A DNA stretch of 64,000 nt from Gluconacetobacter aggeris (GTDB lineage: Bacteria > Pseudomonadota > Alphaproteobacteria > Acetobacterales > Acetobacteraceae). Of the stretch, positions 11,288-21,278 are shown one piece after another. Under the pieces are notes generated by a model, which saw nothing but the letters and a program-made list of their open reading frames with translations, was not told the DNA's origin and made no database searches. Position 1 is the first letter of the stretch; each line of letters starts with the position of its first letter. The position numbers were made by a program, and so were the translations under genes. The stretch is from the NCBI RefSeq assembly GCF_014174395.1, contig NZ_JABEQD010000002.1:372001-436000 (forward strand). Direction: 5' to 3'.

Positions 11288-13120
11288 TCATCCATCGTCG
11301 GAGGACATTTCCCCCCGCCGCAGGGTCTCCCAGGCCAGCAGCCGGGGGCGCAGACTGGCCCACGCCCGCTCGTCCAGCGTGCCGGCACACATCCGTTCGG
11401 TATCCATCCGCAGATCCTCGCCGAACTGGCGGACATTCATCAGCGCATAGAAATGCCACCATTCCTGCGCCACATCGACCGCCATCAGGTCGTCCGGCGC
11501 GGTCAGCGCCATCGGCAGCGGCCGGGCCGACAGCACGGCGGTCCGTTCCTCCGTCAGACCGGCCTCGTCCAGCCACGCCCCCAACGCCCCGGCATCCATC
11601 ACCCCCCCTTCCGAGGCCGCATCCATCAGCCCCGCCCGGACCCGGCCCAGCGCCGGCGGCAGGTCCAGCCGGCAATAGGCATCCTCGACCTCAGGCAGCA
11701 GCGCGGGATGACGCAGCAGGATCGCGGTCAGAATCCGCATGCGCTCCTCCGTCGCCGCCAGGGCATCGAACGGCGCCGCAGCCACCGACGCGACGGAGGG
11801 CCGGACCGCCCCCTCACGTCGCGCTCCGCCACCCGGCCGGCGCCGAAAGGTCTCGAAGAACCGGTCGATCAGGGTCGAACGATATTCCGCGGCCAGCCCC
11901 TTGTCGGCAATCATCGCCGCCGCGTCGGTCAGCCGCCGGCGCAACGCCGCCCGCTGCTCGGGCCCCGGATCGCGCACCCCCTGGGTCAGCAATTCGAACA
12001 GGACCGCACTCAGCGGCCGTGCGCCTTCCACCAGGGAAGCAACCGCCCCGGTGCCCCGCGCGCGCAGCAGGCTGTCGGGGTCCTCCCCCTCGGGCAAGGC
12101 GCAAAACCGGACCGTCCGCTCGATCGACAGCAGCGGCAGCGCCGTCTCGGCCGCCTTCACCGCCGCGCGCTGCCCGGCCGCGTCCCCGTCGAAACACAGG
12201 ATCGGCGCCGGCGCCAGACGCCACAACGCCTCCATCTGCTCGGACGTCAGCGCGGTACCCAACGGGGCCACCGCACCCGGAAACCCGGCCTGGTGCAGGG
12301 CAATGACGTCCATATACCCCTCGACCACCAGCAACTCGACCGGCGGCGCCCCACGCGGCCGCGCCATCCGCAGGGCACTGCGCGCACGATCCATGCCGAA
12401 CAGCACCCGCCGCTTGGAGAACAGCTCGGTTTCCGGCCCGTTGAGATATTTCGGCTGCCCATCCCCCAGGATGCGCCCGCCGAACGACACCAGCATCCCC
12501 TTGCGGTCCCGGATCGGAAAGGTGACGCGGTTGAAGAACAGCTCGCCCTTCGGCCGCCCCTCCTCGTCCACCCGCATCAGCCCGGCCCTGACCAGCAGGT
12601 CCTGCGTCACCCCCTTCGGGCGCAGTTCCTCCAGCAGACCACCCCTGCCATCGCCCGACCAGCCCAGCCCGAACCCGGCAATCGTCTCGTCGGACAGGCC
12701 GCGCCCGCGCAGATAGGCCAGCCCGCCCCGCCCTTCCGGCGCATGCAGCCGCCGCACCCAGGCGGCCTGGACCAGTTCCAGCACTTCCGCCAGATCGCGG
12801 ATACGCTGCTCGCTCTCGCGCTGCTGGGGGCTGGCACGCGGTACCTCCAGCCCCGCCTCGGCCGCCAGCTCGGCAACCACTTCGGGAAAGCCCCGCCCCT
12901 CGCTCTGCATCACGAACGTGATCACATCGCCATGCGCGCCACATCCGAAACAATGGAAATGGTCGTCATAGACATAGAAGGACGGCGTCTTTTCACCATG
13001 GAAGGGGCAGCACGCCTTCCAGTTCCGCCCCGAACGGATCAGCCGGGTCCGCCGCCCGATCACGGCGGCGATCGGCGTGCGGGCCCGAAGCTCTTCCAGA
13101 AAGGCGGGGTCGAGCGCCAC
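11288..13120 (-). CDS. dnaG: DNA primase DnaG
   Basis: Makes RNA primers for Okazaki fragments. The N-terminal CHC2 zinc finger is visible (CPFHGEKTPSFYVY then HFHCFGCGAHGD). The TOPRIM core has VEGYMDVIALHQAGF and LCFDGDAAGQRAA. A C-terminal DnaB-interaction helicase-binding region follows. The GTG at 13120 (VALDPAFLEELRAR) is preferred: it lies 4 bases after the yqeY stop and matches where primases start. An in-frame start at 13171 would add 17 residues inside yqeY. The product is 610 residues. Confidence 0.95.
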   Translation of the reverse strand: MALDPAFLEELRARTPIAAVIGRRTRLIRSGRNWKACCPFHGEKTPSFYVYDDHFHCFGCGAHGDVITFVMQSEGRGFPEVVAELAAEAGLEVPRASPQQRESEQRIRDLAEVLELVQAAWVRRLHAPEGRGGLAYLRGRGLSDETIAGFGLGWSGDGRGGLLEELRPKGVTQDLLVRAGLMRVDEEGRPKGELFFNRVTFPIRDRKGMLVSFGGRILGDGQPKYLNGPETELFSKRRVLFGMDRARSALRMARPRGAPPVELLVVEGYMDVIALHQAGFPGAVAPLGTALTSEQMEALWRLAPAPILCFDGDAAGQRAAVKAAETALPLLSIERTVRFCALPEGEDPDSLLRARGTGAVASLVEGARPLSAVLFELLTQGVRDPGPEQRAALRRRLTDAAAMIADKGLAAEYRSTLIDRFFETFRRRPGGGARREGAVRPSVASVAAAPFDALAATEERMRILTAILLRHPALLPEVEDAYCRLDLPPALGRVRAGLMDAASEGGVMDAGALGAWLDEAGLTEERTAVLSARPLPMALTAPDDLMAVDVAQEWWHFYALMNVRQFGEDLRMDTERMCAGTLDERAWASLRPRLLAWETLRRGEMSSDDG

Positions 13121-13124
13121 CGCG

Positions 13125-13580
13125 TCAGGCAGACAGCAGCGACTTGACCATGCCACTGGCCTGGCCGGCATCCAGCGCCGCGCCGAAGCGCGCCTTCAGC
13201 GCCGCCATCACCTTGCCCATATCCTTCATCGACGCGGCCCCGAGTTCGGCAATCGCCTCACGCGCGGCGGCCTCCAGCGTCGCCGCATCCAGCTCGGCGG
13301 GCAGATAGGCGCGGATGATCGCGATCTCGGCCTCTTCCTTCTCGGCCAGCTCGGGCCGGCCACCCTGATGATACATCGTGGCCGACTCGGTCCGCGACTT
13401 GATCATCCCCCGCAGCATCGACACGATCTCGTCTTCCGACACCTCCGCCCCACGCGCGCGGGCGACGATATCGACGTCCTTCAGCTTCGCATTGACCATG
13501 CGCAGGGTCGCGACCTGCCCGCTCTGCCCGGCCTTCATCGCCGCCTTGAGGTCTTCCATGAAACGTGCGCGCAGGCTCAT
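13125..13580 (-). CDS. GatB/YqeY domain protein
   Basis: 151-residue YqeY-type protein, related to the tail domain of amidotransferase subunit GatB; probably a tRNA- or amidotransferase-associated factor, but the function is not proven for the family. Motifs are MSLRARFMEDLKAAMKAG, TLRMVNAKLKD and the C-terminal MGKVMAALKARFG. ATG 13580 has an AGGAG site 9 bases upstream. It sits directly before dnaG (4-base gap), an arrangement common in alphaproteobacteria and Gram-positives. Confidence 0.92.
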   Translation of the reverse strand: MSLRARFMEDLKAAMKAGQSGQVATLRMVNAKLKDVDIVARARGAEVSEDEIVSMLRGMIKSRTESATMYHQGGRPELAEKEEAEIAIIRAYLPAELDAATLEAAAREAIAELGAASMKDMGKVMAALKARFGAALDAGQASGMVKSLLSA

Positions 13581-13647
13581 GATCCCGTACTCCTGATATG
13601 AAGCGCCCCGTCGCGCAGGGCGCCTCCGGTCAATATCCGGAAGTTTT

Positions 13648-13680
13648 TTCCCACCCAACGAAAAACGATCAGGGTGGGAA
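13648..13680 (+). promoter_or_regulatory. Hairpin in the carA leader, terminator-like
   Basis: A 9-bp perfect stem (13648-13656 with 13672-13680, arms ttcccaccc / gggtgggaa, 15-base loop) is followed on the + strand by TTTTC. It lies about 60 bases before the carA start, between divergent yqeY and carA. It could be an attenuator-type terminator or a protein-binding palindrome; the sequence alone does not decide. Confidence 0.5.
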
Positions 13681-13688
13681 TTTTCTTC

Positions 13689-13708
13689 CCAGCCTCGCGG
13701 GAGGCTGG
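13689..13708 (+). promoter_or_regulatory. Second hairpin in the carA leader
   Basis: An 8-bp perfect stem (ccagcctc / gaggctgg) with a 4-base loop starts 8 bases after the first hairpin and ends 31 bases before the carA ATG. It leaves the ribosome site (GGAAGGAAG) free. Together the two stems look like a structured leader. Confidence 0.5.
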
Positions 13709-13739
13709 TAGGAGATAACCCCGGAAGGAAGAATTCTCC

Positions 13740-15164
13740 ATGCCGTCATCGATCGACCACATCATCGAACGTCTGGGCGGGGCCGACAATGCCGCCCGCC
13801 TGACCGGCGTCGGGACCGAGGCCATCCGCAAATGGCGTCAGGCCGGCGCGGTCCCGCCCAAGCACTGGACGGTGATCCTGCGCCATACCGGCCTCAGCCT
13901 TTCCGACCTGCAACCCGATAGCGTGCCCCCCGACAAAGCGTACGATGGACCGGAGACCCAGATGACCGAGCGCCAGGTTCCCGCCTCGCCCCCCGCCGCC
14001 ATTCCCACGGGCGCCACCGCCGCCCTGGTGCTGGCCGACGGCACCATCCTGTGGGGGCGCGGCTTCGGCGCCCATACGCCGGCCACCGGCGCCGCCATCG
14101 GCGAACTGTGCTTCTCCACCGGCATGACCGGCTATCAGGAAACGCTGACCGACCCGTCCTTCGCCGGCCAGATCATCACCTTCACCTTCCCGCATATCGG
14201 CAATGTCGGCACCAACGCAGCCGATGACGAAGCCGCCCGCGTCGCGGCCCGCGGCCTGGTCGTGAAGCAGGACCTGACCGAACCCGCCAACTGGCGCGCC
14301 ACGCAGGACCTCGACGGCTGGCTGAAGGCGCGCAACGTGCCTGGCATCTGCGGCGTCGATACCCGCGCCATCACGCTGCGCATCCGCGATGGCGGCCCGC
14401 AGACCGCCATCCTGGCCTACCCGGCCGACGGCGCCTTCGACCTCGACGCGCTCCGCGCGCAGGCCGCCGCCTGGCCCGGCCTGGAAGGCATGGACCTGGC
14501 GCGCGACGTCACCTGCGCCAAGGCCTATGGCTGGGACGAAGGCGTGTGGACCTGGCCCGGCGACACCCTCCCGCTGCCCCTGAAGCGCCGCCGCGTCGTC
14601 GCCGTCGATTACGGCGCCAAGCGCAACATCCTGCGCTGCCTGGCCAATGCGGGCTGCGACGTCACGGTCGTGCCCGCCACCGCCACGGCGGAAGAGATCC
14701 TGGCCCTCGACCCCGCCGGCGTGTTCCTCTCGAACGGCCCCGGCGACCCGGCCGCAACCGCCGAATACGCGGTGCCCGCGATCCGCGGCGTGCTGGAGGC
14801 CGGCAAGCCCGTCTTCGGCATCTGCCTCGGGCACCAGTTGCTGGCCCAGGCGCTGGGTGCCCGCACCTACAAGCTGGCGCGCGGCCATCGCGGCGCCAAC
14901 CAGCCGGTCAAGGACCTCGGCACCGGCAAGGTCGAGATCACCAGCCAGAATCACGGCTTCGCGGTGGACGAATCCAGCCTGCCCGAAGACGTCCGCGTCA
15001 CGCACAGCAGCCTGTTCGACGGCTCGAACGAAGGCATCGCCTCCACGCGCTACGCCGCCTTTTCGGTCCAGTACCACCCCGAGGCCAGCCCCGGCCCGTC
15101 GGACAGCCATTACCTGTTCGACCGCTTCGTCGCCCTGATCGACCGCACCAATCAGCCCGCCTGA
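13740..15164 (+). CDS. carA: Carbamoyl-phosphate synthase small chain with N-terminal HTH extension
   Basis: Glutamine amidotransferase subunit that supplies ammonia to CarB for arginine and pyrimidine synthesis. The CarA proper begins near residue 90 ([18 protein letters not shown]). The class I GATase has the catalytic Cys in [15 protein letters not shown] and His/Glu in [11 protein letters not shown]. The first ~60 residues are extra: [18 protein letters not shown] and [15 protein letters not shown] look like a small Cro/YdaS-type helix-turn-helix (the kind annotated as carph-isopro). The start at 13740 has a strong ribosome site. An internal ATG at 13962 (MTERQVPAS) with GGAG 6 bases upstream could give a normal-length CarA. 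There is no stop between the two parts. Confidence 0.93.
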   Translation: MPSSIDHIIERLGGADNAARLTGVGTEAIRKWRQAGAVPPKHWTVILRHTGLSLSDLQPDSVPPDKAYDGPETQMTERQVPASPPAAIPTGATAALVLADGTILWGRGFGAHTPATGAAIGELCFSTGMTGYQETLTDPSFAGQIITFTFPHIGNVGTNAADDEAARVAARGLVVKQDLTEPANWRATQDLDGWLKARNVPGICGVDTRAITLRIRDGGPQTAILAYPADGAFDLDALRAQAAAWPGLEGMDLARDVTCAKAYGWDEGVWTWPGDTLPLPLKRRRVVAVDYGAKRNILRCLANAGCDVTVVPATATAEEILALDPAGVFLSNGPGDPAATAEYAVPAIRGVLEAGKPVFGICLGHQLLAQALGARTYKLARGHRGANQPVKDLGTGKVEITSQNHGFAVDESSLPEDVRVTHSSLFDGSNEGIASTRYAAFSVQYHPEASPGPSDSHYLFDRFVALIDRTNQPA

Positions 15165-15177
15165 AAGTCGCGCCCCC

Positions 15178-18100
15178 ATGCCCAAACGGACAGACATACG
15201 CTCGATCCTGATCATCGGCGCCGGCCCGATCGTCATCGGCCAGGCCTGTGAATTCGACTATTCCGGCGCCCAGGCCTGCAAGGCCCTGCGCGAGGAAGGC
15301 TATCGGGTCATCCTGGTCAACTCCAACCCGGCCACGATCATGACCGATCCCGGCTTGGCGGACGCCACCTATATCGAACCGATCACCCCCGAATTCGTCG
15401 AACGCATCATCCTGCGCGAGAAGCCCGACGCGGTGCTGCCCACCATGGGCGGCCAGACGGCGCTCAACACCGCGATGGCGCTCGACAAGTCGGGCTTCCT
15501 CAAGAAGCACGGCGTGGAACTGATCGGCGCGGACGCCGAGGTGATCGACCGCGCCGAAGACCGGCAGAAATTCCGCGAGGCGATGGATGCGATCGGTATC
15601 GAAAGCCCCCGCAGCACCATCGCCCACACGCTCGACGAAGCCCGCGCGGCGCTGGAGGATGTCGGCCTGCCGGCGGTCATCCGTCCCTCCTTCACCATGG
15701 GCGGCTCGGGCGGCGGCATCGCCTATAACCGCGAGGAATTCGACCAGATCGTCGCCTCGGGCCTCGACGCCTCCCCCACCACCGAAGTCCTGATCGAGGA
15801 ATCGGTACTAGGCTGGAAGGAGTTCGAGATGGAAGTCGTCCGCGACCGCGCGGACAATTGCATCATCGTCTGCTCGATCGAGAATATCGACCCGATGGGC
15901 GTGCATACCGGCGACTCCATCACCGTCGCCCCGGCGCTGACCCTGACGGACAAGGAATACCAGCGCATGCGCGACGCATCGCTGGCCTGCCTGCGGGCCA
16001 TCGGTGTCGAGACCGGCGGTTCGAACGTCCAGTTCGGCGTCAACCCGGCCGACGGGCGCATGGTGGTCATCGAGATGAACCCCCGCGTCTCGCGCTCCTC
16101 CGCCCTGGCATCGAAGGCCACCGGCTTCCCGATCGCCAAGATCGCGGCCAAGCTCGCGGTCGGCTACACGCTGGACGAACTGGCCAACGACATCACCGGC
16201 TCCACCCCCGCCTCGTTCGAGCCGACCATCGATTACGTCGTGGTCAAGATCCCGCGCTTCACCTTCGAGAAATTCCCGGGCACCCCGGCCCTGCTCTCCA
16301 CCAGCATGAAATCGGTGGGCGAGGCGATGGCCATCGGCCGTTCCTTCCCCGAGGCCCTGCAAAAGGGCCTGCGCTCGATGGAAACCGGCCTGGCCGGGCT
16401 GGACCCGGTGGAAGCCCCCGGCGACGGCGGTCCCGACGCCTTCCGCGCCGCGCTGTCGCAGCCCCGGCCGGAACGGATTCTCATGGCCGCCCAGGCCCTG
16501 CGCGCCGGGCTGAGCATCGAGGACATCCACGCCGCCTGCAAGTTCGAGCCCTGGTTCCTGCGCGAACTGGCCAGGATCGTGGCGGCCGAACACGGCGTGA
16601 TCCGCGACGGCCTGCCGCGCGACGCCCAGGACATGCGCCGGCTCAAGGCGATGGGCTTCTCCGACGTCCAGCTCGGCCGCCTCTCCGGCACCGCGGCGGC
16701 CGAGATCGCGGCCCTGCGCACCCGCCTGGCGGTCACGCCGGTCTACAAGCGCATCGACACCTGCGCCGGCGAATTCGCCTCCAGCACGCCCTACATGTAC
16801 TCGACCTATGAAGGCGGGTTCGGCACGCCGGAATGCGAAAGCCGCCCCACCGACCGGCAGAAGGTCGTGATCCTCGGCGGCGGCCCCAACCGCATCGGCC
16901 AGGGCATCGAATTCGACTATTGCTGCGTCCACGCCGCCTATGCGCTGCGCGAGGCCGGGTTCGAGACCATCATGGTCAACTGCAACCCCGAAACCGTGTC
17001 GACCGACTACGACACCTCGGACCGGCTGTATTTCGAGCCCCTGACCGCCGAGGACGTGATCGCCCTGATCCGCCGCGAGCAGGAAAGCGGCACCGTGCTG
17101 GGCTGCATCGTGCAGTATGGCGGCCAGACGCCGCTGAAACTGTCCCACGCCCTGGAAGCCGCCGGCATTCCGCTCCTGGGCACGCCCGCCGACGCGATCG
17201 ACCGCGCCGAGGACCGCGAGCGGTTCCAGGCCATGCTGCACCGGCTGGGCCTGCGCCAGCCCGCCAACGGCATCGCCCGCACTCCGGCCGAGGCCGAGGA
17301 CGTGGCCGAGCGCATCGGCTACCCGGTGGTCATCCGCCCGTCCTACGTGCTGGGCGGCCGCGCGATGGAAATCGTCCATGACCGCGCCAGCCTGCAACGC
17401 TACATGCGCGTGGCCCTGCAACTGGCCGGCCAGGACATCGCCTCCGGCCCGGTGCTGATCGACCGCTACCTCAACGACGCGATCGAGGCCGACGTGGACT
17501 GCATCGCCGACGGGCAGGACGTCTACGTCGCCGGCGTCATGGAGCATATCGAGGAAGCCGGCATCCATTCCGGCGACAGCGCCTGCTCGCTCCCGCCCTA
17601 TACGCTCTCCCCGGCCATCGTCACCGAACTGAAGGCCCAGACCGAGGCGATGGCCCGCGAACTGGGCATCGTCGGGCTGATGAACGTCCAGTACGCGATC
17701 AAGGACCAGGAGATCTTCGTCCTGGAGGTCAACCCCCGCGCCTCGCGCACCGTGCCCTTCGTCGCCAAGGCGACGGGCGTGCCGGTGGCCAAGATCGGCG
17801 CGCGGGTCATGGCCGGCGCCAGGCTGGCGGAATTCCGCCTGGACGACCGCGCGGTGGCCCCGCATGTCGCGGTCAAGGAAGCCGTCTTCCCTTTCAACCG
17901 TTTCCCGAACGTGGACACGATCCTGGGTCCCGAGATGCGCTCGACCGGCGAGGTGATGGGCCTGGACGCCTCGTTCGAGCGCGCCTTCGCCAAGTCGCAG
18001 CTCGCCGCCGGCGTGCGGCTGCCCCTGTCGGGCGCGGTCTTCCTGTCGGTGCGCCGCAGCGACAAGCCGACGGTGCCGGCGCTGGCCCGCCGCCTGGTCG

Positions 18101-18432
18101 ACATGGGCTTCACCATCCTGGCCACCCGCGGCACCGCGCAGCACCTGCGCGAGGCCGGCATCGCCGTCCAGGTGGTGAACAAGGTGCTGGAAGGGCGGCC
18201 GAACTGCGTGGACGCCATCCGCTCGGGCGAGGTGCAGATGATCATCAACACCGCCCATGGCGCGCAGTCGGTCGCGGACAGTTTCGACATCCGCCGTTCG
18301 GCCCTGATCTCGGGCATTCCCCACTTCACCACGATCGCCGGCGCACGGGCCGCCACGCACGCGATCGCGGCGATGCGGGAAGGACCGCTTGAAGTCGCGC
18401 CTCTTCAATCCTACTTTAACGGATCGTTCTGA
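15178..18432 (+). CDS. carB: Carbamoyl-phosphate synthase large chain
   Basis: 1084 residues, full length. Uses ammonia from CarA, bicarbonate and two ATP to make carbamoyl phosphate. The two homologous ATP-grasp halves are clear: [20 protein letters not shown] at the start and [20 protein letters not shown] near residue 562. Both halves have the NPR-type metal/ATP motif ([12 protein letters not shown] and [12 protein letters not shown]). The C-terminal MGS-like allosteric domain includes [19 protein letters not shown]. It lies 13 bases after carA. Confidence 0.98.
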   Translation: MPKRTDIRSILIIGAGPIVIGQACEFDYSGAQACKALREEGYRVILVNSNPATIMTDPGLADATYIEPITPEFVERIILREKPDAVLPTMGGQTALNTAMALDKSGFLKKHGVELIGADAEVIDRAEDRQKFREAMDAIGIESPRSTIAHTLDEARAALEDVGLPAVIRPSFTMGGSGGGIAYNREEFDQIVASGLDASPTTEVLIEESVLGWKEFEMEVVRDRADNCIIVCSIENIDPMGVHTGDSITVAPALTLTDKEYQRMRDASLACLRAIGVETGGSNVQFGVNPADGRMVVIEMNPRVSRSSALASKATGFPIAKIAAKLAVGYTLDELANDITGSTPASFEPTIDYVVVKIPRFTFEKFPGTPALLSTSMKSVGEAMAIGRSFPEALQKGLRSMETGLAGLDPVEAPGDGGPDAFRAALSQPRPERILMAAQALRAGLSIEDIHAACKFEPWFLRELARIVAAEHGVIRDGLPRDAQDMRRLKAMGFSDVQLGRLSGTAAAEIAALRTRLAVTPVYKRIDTCAGEFASSTPYMYSTYEGGFGTPECESRPTDRQKVVILGGGPNRIGQGIEFDYCCVHAAYALREAGFETIMVNCNPETVSTDYDTSDRLYFEPLTAEDVIALIRREQESGTVLGCIVQYGGQTPLKLSHALEAAGIPLLGTPADAIDRAEDRERFQAMLHRLGLRQPANGIARTPAEAEDVAERIGYPVVIRPSYVLGGRAMEIVHDRASLQRYMRVALQLAGQDIASGPVLIDRYLNDAIEADVDCIADGQDVYVAGVMEHIEEAGIHSGDSACSLPPYTLSPAIVTELKAQTEAMARELGIVGLMNVQYAIKDQEIFVLEVNPRASRTVPFVAKATGVPVAKIGARVMAGARLAEFRLDDRAVAPHVAVKEAVFPFNRFPNVDTILGPEMRSTGEVMGLDASFERAFAKSQLAAGVRLPLSGAVFLSVRRSDKPTVPALARRLVDMGFTILATRGTAQHLREAGIAVQVVNKVLEGRPNCVDAIRSGEVQMIINTAHGAQSVADSFDIRRSALISGIPHFTTIAGARAATHAIAAMREGPLEVAPLQSYFNGSF

Positions 18433-18446
18433 GCGTACCATACCGA

Positions 18447-18487
18447 CGCCGGGAACAGGGCAGCCTCCGCTGGCCCCGTTTCCGGCG
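18447..18487 (+). terminator. Long imperfect hairpin after carB
   Basis: A GC-rich stem whose outer arms are cgccgg (18447) and ccggcg (18482) extends inward with one mismatch and one bulge to a loop near 18465-18468. It starts 15 bases after the carB stop. There is no clear T run after it, so termination by this hairpin is only a suggestion. Confidence 0.4.
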
Positions 18488-18564
18488 CTGTCGGTCTTGT
18501 GGGATGCTCTTGTCGCAATTTGCCATGTCGGCCATCGGGCCGACCTTCACGCTGGGGACGCGCC

Positions 18565-19038
18565 TTGCAGAAATTTCCGATGACAGGCAAGGGCCTGCAA
18601 CGGCTGGAAGATGAACTTCGCAAACTCAAGAGTGAAGAACGCCCGGCCGTGATCCGCGCGATCGCCGAGGCCCGCAGCCACGGCGACCTGTCGGAAAACG
18701 CCGAATATCATGCCGCACGCGAACGCCAGTCCTTCATCGAGGGTCGGATTCTCGAACTGGAAGAAATCGTCTCCTCGGCCGAGGTGATCGACCCCTCCAC
18801 CCTGTCGGGCGACCAGGTGAAATTCGGCGCCCAGGTCAGCCTGGTGGACGAGGAAACCGACAAGGAAGCCACCTACCAGATCGTCGGCGTGCACGAGGCC
18901 GACATCAAGCAGGGCCTGCTGTCCATTTCCTCCCCGCTCGCCAAGTCGCTGATCGGCAAGAAGATCGGCGATTCGGTCTCGGTCCCCGCCCCCGGCGGCG
19001 ACCGCACATACGAAATCCTGGCCGTCACCTACGGCTGA
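18565..19038 (+). CDS. greA: Transcript cleavage factor GreA
   Basis: 157 residues, the standard GreA length. Rescues backtracked RNA polymerase by stimulating transcript cleavage. The coiled coil with the acidic tip is visible (EARSHGDLSENAEYHAARE, carrying the catalytic Asp/Glu). The C-terminal FKBP-like domain ends with SPLAKSLIGKKIGDSVSVP. TTG 18565 gives MQKFPMTGKGL, which matches GreA N-termini and has GGGGA 7 bases upstream. An upstream start at 18499 would add 22 unlikely residues. Confidence 0.95.
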   Translation: MQKFPMTGKGLQRLEDELRKLKSEERPAVIRAIAEARSHGDLSENAEYHAARERQSFIEGRILELEEIVSSAEVIDPSTLSGDQVKFGAQVSLVDEETDKEATYQIVGVHEADIKQGLLSISSPLAKSLIGKKIGDSVSVPAPGGDRTYEILAVTYG

Positions 19039-19048
19039 GGCTCCGCCG

Positions 19049-20245
19049 ATGATCACGCTCGACGACCTCCGGGCCGCCGCCGCCCGGATCGAGGGGCGCG
19101 TCCTGCGCACGCCCACGGTCCCTTCGCACGCCTTGTCGAAGGCGACCGGCGCGGAGATCGTGCTGAAGCTGGACAATCTCCAGGCCGTGGGATCGTTCAA
19201 GGAGCGTGGCGCCGCCAACAAGCTGGCATTGCTGACGCCGGAGGAACGCAGCCGGGGCGTCATCACCGTCTCGGCCGGCAACCACGCGCAGGGCGTCGCC
19301 CGCCACGCCTCGCTGCTGGGAATCGACGCGGTCATCGTCATGCCGCGCTTCACCCCGGCCGCCAAGGTCACGCGCACCGCCGCCTGGGGGGCGCGCGTGG
19401 TGCTGGCAGGCAATAATTTCGCCGAAGCCACCGCCCATGCCGACGCGCTCTGCGCGGCGGAAGGGCGCGTCTTCGTCCACCCGTATGACGACCCGGCGGT
19501 CATGGCCGGCCAGGGCACCTTCGCGCTCGAACTGTTCGAGGATGCGGGGCCGCTGGATATCTTCGTCGGTCCCATCGGCGGCGGCGGCCTGCTCTCGGGC
19601 TGCGCCGTGGCCGCTTCCGCCCTGCGGCCCGAAATGGACATTATCGGCGTGCAGGTCGAGGCCTATTCCTCCCTGTCCGCCTTCCCCGGCGACGAGCTGA
19701 TGCCGCCGGGCGGGGCCACGATCGCCGAGGGCATCGCGGTGCTGCAAATCGGCCGCCAGCCGCTGTCGGTCATCCGCGACCATGTCTCGCGCGTGCTGGT
19801 CGTGCCCGAGCGCGCGGTCGAAGACGCGATCACCCTGATGGCCGAAGGGGCCAAGCAGGTCAGCGAGGGCGCGGGCGCCGCCGCATTGGCGGCGGTGCTG
19901 ACCTACCCCGAGCTGTTCCGCGGCAGGCGGGTCGCACTCCCCGTCACCGGCGGCAATATCGACAGCCGCATCCTGGCCAACACGCTGCTGCGCACGCTCC
20001 TGCGCGACGGGCGGCTGCTGTGCCTCAAGATGGATATCCCCGACCGGCCCGGCGTGCTGGCCGACATCTCCCGCACGATCGGCGACGCCGGCGGCAACAT
20101 CATCGAGGTCTCGCACCAGCGCCTGTTCACCGCCGCCAGCGTCCAGGCGGCCGAGCTGGAAGTGATGATCGAGGCCCGCGACCCCCTCCACGCCCAGCAG
20201 ATCATGGAAGAGCTGGCCAAGACCTACATCGTCCGCCGCGTCTGA
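19049..20245 (+). CDS. Threonine ammonia-lyase (PLP-dependent) with ACT domain
   Basis: 398-residue fold-type II PLP enzyme that deaminates threonine (and often serine) to 2-oxobutyrate. The PLP lysine motif is SFKERGAANKL near residue 53, and the glycine loop is VGPIGGGGLLSGCA. A single C-terminal ACT-like domain starts near residue 325 (CLKMDIPDRPGVLADISRTI). The length and single regulatory domain resemble the TdcB/YgkX-like class more than the long two-ACT IlvA. It lies 10 bases after greA and so may be cotranscribed. Confidence 0.9.
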   Translation: MITLDDLRAAAARIEGRVLRTPTVPSHALSKATGAEIVLKLDNLQAVGSFKERGAANKLALLTPEERSRGVITVSAGNHAQGVARHASLLGIDAVIVMPRFTPAAKVTRTAAWGARVVLAGNNFAEATAHADALCAAEGRVFVHPYDDPAVMAGQGTFALELFEDAGPLDIFVGPIGGGGLLSGCAVAASALRPEMDIIGVQVEAYSSLSAFPGDELMPPGGATIAEGIAVLQIGRQPLSVIRDHVSRVLVVPERAVEDAITLMAEGAKQVSEGAGAAALAAVLTYPELFRGRRVALPVTGGNIDSRILANTLLRTLLRDGRLLCLKMDIPDRPGVLADISRTIGDAGGNIIEVSHQRLFTAASVQAAELEVMIEARDPLHAQQIMEELAKTYIVRRV

Positions 20246-20280
20246 GAGGCTGCTTTAAAAGCGCCTTTTAAAGCAGCCTC
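20246..20280. terminator. Perfect 16-bp palindrome between convergent genes
   Basis: Arms 20246-20261 and 20265-20280 are exact reverse complements with a 3-base loop, starting immediately after the threonine ammonia-lyase stop. It can end transcription from both sides. The arm (gaggctgctttaaaagc) resembles the border of the dispersed repeat at 27115-27284. Confidence 0.7.
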
Positions 20281-20296
20281 TGACGGTTGAGCACCC

Positions 20297-20509
20297 CTAC
20301 GTCTCGTCGATGGTGAACCCGACCTTCAGCGTCACCTGGTAATGGCCGACCTGCCCGTTGACGACATGGCCGCGCGTATTCACCACCTCGAACCAGCGGA
20401 TGGCATGCACACTGTCCGATGCACGCGACAGCGCGCTTGCGATCGCGGCCTCGATCGTATCGGGTGACGACCCCACCAGTTCGACCACCTTGTAGACATG
20501 TCCGGACAT
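20297..20509 (-). CDS. Dodecin family flavin-binding protein
   Basis: 70-residue dodecin: small proteins that assemble as dodecamers and store or buffer flavins. The sequence HVYKVVELVGSSPDTIEAA is the family N-terminus. SVHAIRWFEVVNTRGHVVNG contains the flavin-stacking Trp, and GHYQVTLKVGFTI ends the fold. ATG 20509 has a GGGAGG site 7 bases upstream. A longer in-frame reading extends to 20656 but the extra residues have no dodecin character. Confidence 0.93.
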   Translation of the reverse strand: MSGHVYKVVELVGSSPDTIEAAIASALSRASDSVHAIRWFEVVNTRGHVVNGQVGHYQVTLKVGFTIDET

Positions 20510-20570
20510 GATGTTCCTCCCTGTCCTGATGGAGGAACAACGATGCCCGCCTGTCGGGGTTCCGGCCGGA

Positions 20571-21227
20571 TTACCTGGTGCCGAACAGCCGGTCCCCGGC
20601 ATCGCCCAGGCCGGGCCGGATATAGCCATGGTCGTCCAGTTCGCGGTCGATCGCACAGGTGACGATCTTCACGTCCGGATGCGCCGCCGACAGAAACGCC
20701 ACCCCTTCGGGCGCCGCCAGCAGGCAGACAAAGACCAGTTGCCGCACGCCCGCCGCCTTCAGCCGGTCGATCGCGGCGGACGCACTGTGCCCGGTCGCCA
20801 GCATCGGGTCGACGACGATGCAGAACCGCGCATCGATATCCTCGGGCAGCTTCATGTAATATTCGACCGGCTCCAGCGATTCCGGGTCGCGGAACAGGCC
20901 GATATGCCCCACCCGGGCCGCCGGCAGCAGGTCGAGCATGCCGTCCAGGATGCCGTTGCCGGCCCGCAGGATCGACACCAGGCAGAGCTTCTTGCCGGAC
21001 AGCAGCCGCCCTTCCATGTGCTCCAGCGGCGTCTCGATCTCCACCGTCTCCAGCGGCAGTTCACGCGTCGCTTCATAGGCCATCAGCAGGCTGATCTCGC
21101 GCGTCAGGCGGCGGAAACCGGCGGTGGACGTGCTCGCCTGGCGCAGCCGGGTCAGCTTGTGCTGGACCAGCGGATGATCCAGCACCACCACGGGCGGGGA
21201 CGGGGGGGTTATCGCATTCTCGCTCAT
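20571..21227 (-). CDS. upp: Uracil phosphoribosyltransferase
   Basis: 218-residue salvage enzyme converting uracil and PRPP to UMP. The family N-terminus is [30 protein letters not shown] is a substrate-binding loop, and the PRPP motif reads [16 protein letters not shown]. The C-terminal uracil-binding loop is [20 protein letters not shown]. An AAGGG site precedes ATG 21227. It is on the same strand as msrB, 51 bases apart. Confidence 0.97.
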   Translation of the reverse strand: MSENAITPPSPPVVVLDHPLVQHKLTRLRQASTSTAGFRRLTREISLLMAYEATRELPLETVEIETPLEHMEGRLLSGKKLCLVSILRAGNGILDGMLDLLPAARVGHIGLFRDPESLEPVEYYMKLPEDIDARFCIVVDPMLATGHSASAAIDRLKAAGVRQLVFVCLLAAPEGVAFLSAAHPDVKIVTCAIDRELDDHGYIRPGLGDAGDRLFGTR

Positions 21228-21278
21228 AGTGCCCTTCTACGGCAGATCGTGGCGGAATCGAAAGGGCTACCCGCCCAC

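Noticed and set aside
15808..18441. Long - strand open frame opposite carB
   Set aside because: Mirror of carB codon bias; no recognisable protein.
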